From contig CAKQLP010000004.1 in NCBI GenBank assembly GCA_934254675.1, positions 1 to 64,000 on the forward strand: DNA of 64,000 nt, in the 5' to 3' direction. The DNA comes from an uncultured Alphaproteobacteria bacterium. Its GTDB lineage: Bacteria > Pseudomonadota > Alphaproteobacteria > RF32 > CAG-239. Each line of letters starts with the position of its first letter. The first letter of the stretch is position 1. The notes under the pieces were generated by a model, which was given only the letters and a program-made list of their open reading frames with translations, was not told the origin of the DNA and ran no database searches. Below, piece by piece: positions 61,201 through 64,000 of the stretch. The position numbers and the translations under genes were made by a program.

Positions 61201-61702
61201 ATTCCAGCAGTTTTTTTTCGGCTTCATCTTTACGATTTTGCAAAATCAGACGGCCGATAGGCCCCTCATAACCACCGGTAAGACATATTAAGCCCTCGTT
61301 AAAATCCCGCAAGTTTTGCATATTAAGCTGCGGTGTGTCGCTGTGTTCCATATTATCCAGATAGTAGCGGCGAAACATTTTCATAATAGATTTGTAGCCG
61401 TTTTCATTTTTAACTAAAAGGATAATCCTATCCGGCGGAAGTTCCTTGCCTTTTGACAGAGCTAAATTTTCCGAATCTTCATTATGCACACAGAGTTCCG
61501 AGCCGAGAATCGGCTTAACACCTTCATCTGAGGCATATTTGGAAAAACATTTACCCCCAAACAAATTACCTCTGTCGGTTATAGCACAACTCGGTATTCC
61601 CAAATCGTGCATTTTGTGTACCAATTTTGGCACTAGCATTGCCCCCAATGACAGTGAATAAGCGGTGTGCACGCGCAAGTGTATAAATTTTGGCTCGGAC
61701 AT
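58229..61702 (-). CDS. dnaE: DNA polymerase III alpha subunit
   Basis: The replicative polymerase subunit, 1157 residues. A PHP domain at the N-terminus (LRVHTAYSLSLGAM, SCAITDRGNLFGG); the palm with GPGRGSGAGSIVAWALKIT and the catalytic Asp pair in NMPDFDVDLCQENR; FNKSHAAAYSLISYQTAYLKAHYP fingers; a C-terminal OB domain. A clamp-binding motif QTSLFG is at about residue 898. Before the ATG no good ribosome binding site is seen; an inverted repeat covers 61712-61736. The next genes upstream on this strand are the small Cys-rich gene and parB-parA. Confidence 0.97.
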   Translation of the reverse strand: MSEPKFIHLRVHTAYSLSLGAMLVPKLVHKMHDLGIPSCAITDRGNLFGGKCFSKYASDEGVKPILGSELCVHNEDSENLALSKGKELPPDRIILLVKNENGYKSIMKMFRRYYLDNMEHSDTPQLNMQNLRDFNEGLICLTGGYEGPIGRLILQNRKDEAEKKLLEYKEIFGDRLYIEISRVGYEEEKKTEPVFLEFAYKHNIPLVATNDVFFFDENMYEAHDALCCIAAGEYVANENRRKYLPGNHWRSENEMLELFKDIPEAIENTVNIAKRCNYLSSKMEPLLPIFICPDGKTQDEFITEEAYKGLNERMKIQVYHEGMTAEERAETDRHYYERLDYELSVIKKMGFPGYFLIVSDFIRWSKTHGVPIGPGRGSGAGSIVAWALKITDLDPIRLDLLFERFLNPERVNMPDFDVDLCQENRHKTIEYVQKKYGYDHVAQIITYGKLQSKAVIRDVARVLQMPYSQADRISKMIPPGQGGKNPTLQEALDQVPELEEMRVKDPQINKLFDIAMKLEGLYRNSGMHAAGVVIGDRPLDQLVPLYKDPRAEMPVTQYDMKFVEETGLIKFDFLGLKTLTVIKRAVDWVKKTHGIELDMASVPLDDKPTYELMQEGNTSAIFQFESSGMRDVMKQIKPDRFEDLIAVISLYRPGPMDNIPTYINRKHGREEIKYLHPDLEPILGETYGIMVYQEQVMKIAQVLGGYTLGGADKLRKVMGKKMRDEIPHQREMFTEGAIKKGIDGEVAKTIFDQMEKFASYGFNKSHAAAYSLISYQTAYLKAHYPVEFMCAIMDFDITNTDKVLFYTEEFKKMGYKVLPPDINMSNALFKVEGNNIRFALAGLKGVGEANMNAIVEEREKHGKFRDVSDFIHRVDVKQINRKQLEQLIKAGAFDCLDPNRGKLFANIENIMRHMAAAAELKNSNQTSLFGNEELNAKVKLQDKPDFPALERLQLEAEAIGFYLSAHPLDVYKESMERLGVSTYAEAVKGIKTGDVIYANLAGCLQSFQRKISKSGKPFAFVKLSDTTSAYEGLLFSDGITKFEHAINSGLPLYVKVKIEKQAEDMPPRMLFNVIKTLDDEISENSKGLIIEINNVEAVRPIREALSHERYGTNKVYIKPDIEDWNVRIELKNGYSLADGSLLSSIRNIPGVTLVKEI

Positions 61703-61711
61703 AATATCAAT

Positions 61712-61736
61712 CGGGAAATCAATATCGGATTTCCCG
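61712..61736. promoter_or_regulatory. inverted repeat before dnaE
   Basis: CGGGAAATC and GATTTCCCG (9 bp each, 7-base gap) lie between the small Cys-rich gene and dnaE, ending 9 bases before the dnaE start codon. No T-run follows in the transcribed direction, so a terminator is unlikely; a leader hairpin or operator is possible. Confidence 0.4.
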
Positions 61737-61747
61737 CACTTGTTTAA

Positions 61748-61993
61748 TTATTTGTTATCGGAGCTAACTTTTTGATAGCAACGGCAATGACAAATACCAT
61801 CACGTTCAATATCACTGCGGCAAAGCTCGGAAATGCAATATCTTTTTTCATTTGTTCCGTCACAAGGACAACGCTGCCATTCCGCATCACCAAACATCAT
61901 ATTTTTTGCTTTTGCAATTTTTTCTATGTTTTGTGTCGGATAGTAACCGGCTTTTTTGCAGTTATCTAACATTTTTTCTAAAATTGTAGCCAT
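61748..61993 (-). CDS. ferredoxin-thioredoxin-reductase-like Cys-rich protein, 81 aa
   Basis: The cysteine pattern is Cys42-Pro-Cys44, Cys53, Cys58, then Cys68-His-Cys70-Arg-Cys72. The catalytic chain of ferredoxin-thioredoxin reductase has CPC-x16-CPC-x8-CHC; here the first CPC and the CHC are kept, but the middle pair is replaced by Cys53/Cys58. Helical N-terminus with KKAGYYPTQNIEKIAKAKNMMFGD. So it probably binds a 4Fe-4S cluster. AGGAG lies 5 bases before the ATG. It lies 10 bases after parB. Confidence 0.7.
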   Translation of the reverse strand: MATILEKMLDNCKKAGYYPTQNIEKIAKAKNMMFGDAEWQRCPCDGTNEKRYCISELCRSDIERDGICHCRCYQKVSSDNK

Positions 61994-62003
61994 TTTATTT
62001 CTC

Positions 62004-62918
62004 CTATCTTTGTTCTAAAATATCTAAAAGTGAGCTTAATTCAGCAGGTGTGTTGTAGTGCAATGTTATACTACCTTTACCTTTTTTTCCAGCATTTATT
62101 TTAACTTTAAGTTTTAATTTTGCTTCTAAATCCGCCATAATTTTTTTAATATCTTCATCTATGGTTTTAGGCGTTTTCGGCGCAATTTTTTTAACATCCA
62201 ACTCTTTAGAATTAGCAGCTAACGCCTCAGCCTCGCGCACACTTAACCCTTCTTTTATGATTTTTTCTGCCAACTCCAAGGCATTGTCTTTGCCGACTAG
62301 GGTTCTGGCATGACCCGCTGACAATTTATTTTCTTTTATCATTTGCTTTATTTCGTCCGGCAAACTCAACAACCGTAAAGTGTTGGCAATATGACTGCGT
62401 GATTTACCGATAACTTTGGCAATGACTTCTTGAGTGTATTCATATTCATTCATCAGGCGGCTTAATCCCTCGGCTTCTTCTATTGCCGAGAGATTTTCAC
62501 GCTGTAAATTTTCAATCAAGGCTATTTCAAGCGTTTCACTATCCGTCAAATCTTTAATAACAGCGGGCACAGATTCTAAGCCGGCCAATTTAGCGGCACG
62601 CCAACGCCGTTCGCCGGCAATAATTTCATATTTTTCGCCTTTTTTGCGCAATAAGAGCGGCTGTAAAACACCTTTTTCTTTTATGGATTGCGCCAATGTT
62701 TCTAATGCCTCTTGATTAAATTCCGTTCTTGGCTGAAAACAGCATGGTTCAATATCTTCTATTTTTATTTCATTGGAATTTTCATTTTTAAATACACCGT
62801 TTTCAACAAAACTGCTGACATCTGCCGTTTCTTCATCTAAATTAAGATTAATATCTTCGTCTCCCAACAAGGCTTCCAAACCACGTCCTAAGCCAAATTT
62901 TTTATTATTTGTATTCAT
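62004..62918 (-). CDS. parB: chromosome partitioning protein ParB
   Basis: A CTP-dependent sliding clamp that loads at parS and recruits SMC. A short N-terminal start (KKFGLGRGLEALLGD), the ParB/Srx domain with PRTEFNQEALETLAQSIKEKG (parted here) and AGERRWRAAKLAG, HTH TQEVIAKVIGKSRSHIANTLRLL, and a C-terminal dimer region (KGSITLHYNTPAELSSLLDIL). 304 residues. AAAAGGAG before the ATG; only one base from parA. Confidence 0.96.
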   Translation of the reverse strand: MNTNNKKFGLGRGLEALLGDEDINLNLDEETADVSSFVENGVFKNENSNEIKIEDIEPCCFQPRTEFNQEALETLAQSIKEKGVLQPLLLRKKGEKYEIIAGERRWRAAKLAGLESVPAVIKDLTDSETLEIALIENLQRENLSAIEEAEGLSRLMNEYEYTQEVIAKVIGKSRSHIANTLRLLSLPDEIKQMIKENKLSAGHARTLVGKDNALELAEKIIKEGLSVREAEALAANSKELDVKKIAPKTPKTIDEDIKKIMADLEAKLKLKVKINAGKKGKGSITLHYNTPAELSSLLDILEQR

Positions 62919-62919
62919 T

Positions 62920-63687
62920 TTACAACTCCTTTTCTCTTTTTAAAACTTCCTTGGCCAATTGAATATAGGCTTGTGCTCCGGCACTTTTAAAATCATATAT
63001 CAAAATAGGTTTTCCGTGTGATGGCGCTTCAGCAATACGCACACTGCGCGGGATAACCGTTTGATAAACCTTGTCGCCAAAATATTTTCTAACATCGGCT
63101 TCAATCATCTGACTTAAATTATTTTGTTTGCTGTACATCGTCAAAATAATTCCCTGCAAACTAAGCGAGGGATTAAAATTACGCTTGATAGCGTTAATAT
63201 TTTTCATTAAATCAGCCAAGCCTTCCAAGGCTAAAAACTCACATTGCAATGGCACCATAACCGAATTTGAACTGACTAAGGCGTTAATTGTAATCAAGTT
63301 CAAAGATGGAGGGCAATCAATCAGCACATAGTCATAAATATGAGCCAAATTGCTTAACGCTTTTTTCAAAACAAATTCACGATGTTCAACCTCAACCAAT
63401 TCAATTTCGGCAGCGGCCAAATCCGGTGAAGAAGGAATCATATCAAAACGAGGTAAATCTGTGTGAATTACAGCATCTTTGACATCACATTTGCCAATCA
63501 ACACGTCATATGATGAAAAATGCTCTTTTTGCTTTGGGATTCCCATTGAAGTTGTGGCATTGCCCTGCGGGTCAAAATCTATGACCAAAACCCTCTTTTC
63601 AATTGCCGACAACGCCGTGGCAATATTAATTGTGGTTGTTGTTTTTCCCACGCCGCCTTTACGATTCGCAACAGAAATTATTTTCAT
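62920..63687 (-). CDS. parA: chromosome partitioning ATPase ParA
   Basis: Walker-type ATPase that moves ParB-parS complexes. Deviant Walker A KGGVGKT (10-16), Walker A' VIDFDPQGNAT, Walker B YVLIDCPPSLN, 255 residues, full family length. AAGGAAAATAAA precedes the ATG. The ATG overlaps the rsmG stop (ATGA), so rsmG-parA-parB are coupled. Confidence 0.97.
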   Translation of the reverse strand: MKIISVANRKGGVGKTTTTINIATALSAIEKRVLVIDFDPQGNATTSMGIPKQKEHFSSYDVLIGKCDVKDAVIHTDLPRFDMIPSSPDLAAAEIELVEVEHREFVLKKALSNLAHIYDYVLIDCPPSLNLITINALVSSNSVMVPLQCEFLALEGLADLMKNINAIKRNFNPSLSLQGIILTMYSKQNNLSQMIEADVRKYFGDKVYQTVIPRSVRIAEAPSHGKPILIYDFKSAGAQAYIQLAKEVLKREKEL

Positions 63688-64000
63688 TTTATTTTCCTTA
63701 AATCAAAAATTTCATACAAATAACCATCTGCACAATATTTGTTGGCAAAACTTTTGACTTTAAAAGTCCATCTTTTTTTTGCTTCCGTCAATTCCTCATT
63801 TCCGCTTTTGCCTTTCAGCAAAAGAAAGCGAGTATTTTTTGAGCATATCGTTTTTGTAAAGTTAAAAATCTTATCCATTGCAGCAACTGCTCGCGCCGTG
63901 ATATAATCAACATCTTTAAATACAACGTTTTCAGTACGATTATTTACGACTTCGACATTCGTCAGCCCCAAATAACAGCAGACATCTTTTAAATACACTG
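63684..64000 (-). CDS. rsmG: 16S rRNA (guanine527-N7)-methyltransferase RsmG, 3' part only
   Basis: The gene runs off the right edge of the window, so about the C-terminal 105 of some 200 residues are seen. ITARAVAAMDKIFNF fits the family (ARAVapLxxLL), and FLLLKGKSGNEELTEAKKRW fits the conserved FLaLKGk-xxEEL segment. The SAM-binding half lies beyond position 64000. Its stop codon overlaps the parA ATG. A GTG near 63998 is not the real start. Confidence 0.85.
   Translation of the reverse strand, partial: VYLKDVCCYLGLTNVEVVNNRTENVVFKDVDYITARAVAAMDKIFNFTKTICSKNTRFLLLKGKSGNEELTEAKKRWTFKVKSFANKYCADGYLYEIFDLRKIK

Noticed and set aside
1..64000. CRISPR arrays, insertion sequences, rRNA genes or known riboswitches
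   Set aside because: None was seen on reading; short repeats found are coding (57097-57252) or hairpins. A covariance-model search would be needed to exclude diverged RNA elements.

Overview
The window is a gene-dense, AT-rich chromosomal segment from a Gram-negative bacterium, most likely an alphaproteobacterium. Supporting signs are separate b and b' stator subunits beside atpI-atpB-atpE with no F1 genes attached, an alphaproteobacterial-type AddAB pair, an RpoH sigma factor, and the linked run rsmG-parA-parB. AT-richness, a PfkA-family glycolytic kinase, a K+-independent proton-pumping pyrophosphatase and a lone VirD4-type coupling ATPase resemble uncultured host-associated (gut) alphaproteobacteria. 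That placement is inference; no 16S gene is present.

Layout. 0-13.9 kb is mostly information processing: infC, then on the minus strand ligA-truB-rpsO-pnp, ychF, rpsU and rpmB, with pfkA on the plus strand, plus a tRNA-Arg(CCG). Two orphan minus-strand genes (1.8-3.5 kb) include a possible cysteine peptidase. 14-18.4 kb holds a periplasmic ankyrin protein, the H+-pyrophosphatase hppA and a MarC-family protein. 18.4-27 kb (minus) holds trxA, addB-addA, rdgB, rph and aroK. 27-32 kb (plus) is one long apparent operon: a 53-residue membrane protein, xerD, a DciA-like gene, a DsbA-like gene and the Fo genes atpI-B-E-F'-F. 32-37.4 kb (minus) carries fba, the decayed tail of an ABC exporter, a LOG-family gene, tgt, and an overlapping pair made of a membrane J-domain protein and a MinD-like ATPase. 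37.5-45.3 kb has a small envelope gene set facing a complete RND efflux operon. rpoH and rluD follow; rluD contains a near-perfect parS site.

47.4-54.7 kb is the most unusual part. Five plus-strand genes lie together: an acidic protein, a 662-residue repeat-containing protein, two related two-TM proteins (the second with a long acidic disordered linker and a globular tail), and a 738-residue VirD4/TraG-family ATPase. No VirB channel, relaxase or integrase is nearby. I interpret it as a substrate-recruitment module for a type IV secretion system encoded elsewhere, with novel partner proteins.

54.8-57.3 kb is a second coherent unit: a GAAC-N17-CGTT ECF-type promoter followed by a probable anti-sigma factor, an ECF sigma factor, a Spy/CpxP-like protein, an FGE-fold protein that lacks one catalytic cysteine, and a secreted protein made of four-residue repeats. 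This looks like a self-regulated envelope-stress operon. The right end (57.3-64 kb, minus) holds a membrane protein, dnaE, a ferredoxin-thioredoxin-reductase-like protein, parB, parA and the 3' part of rsmG. With the parS site, this suggests an origin-proximal location.
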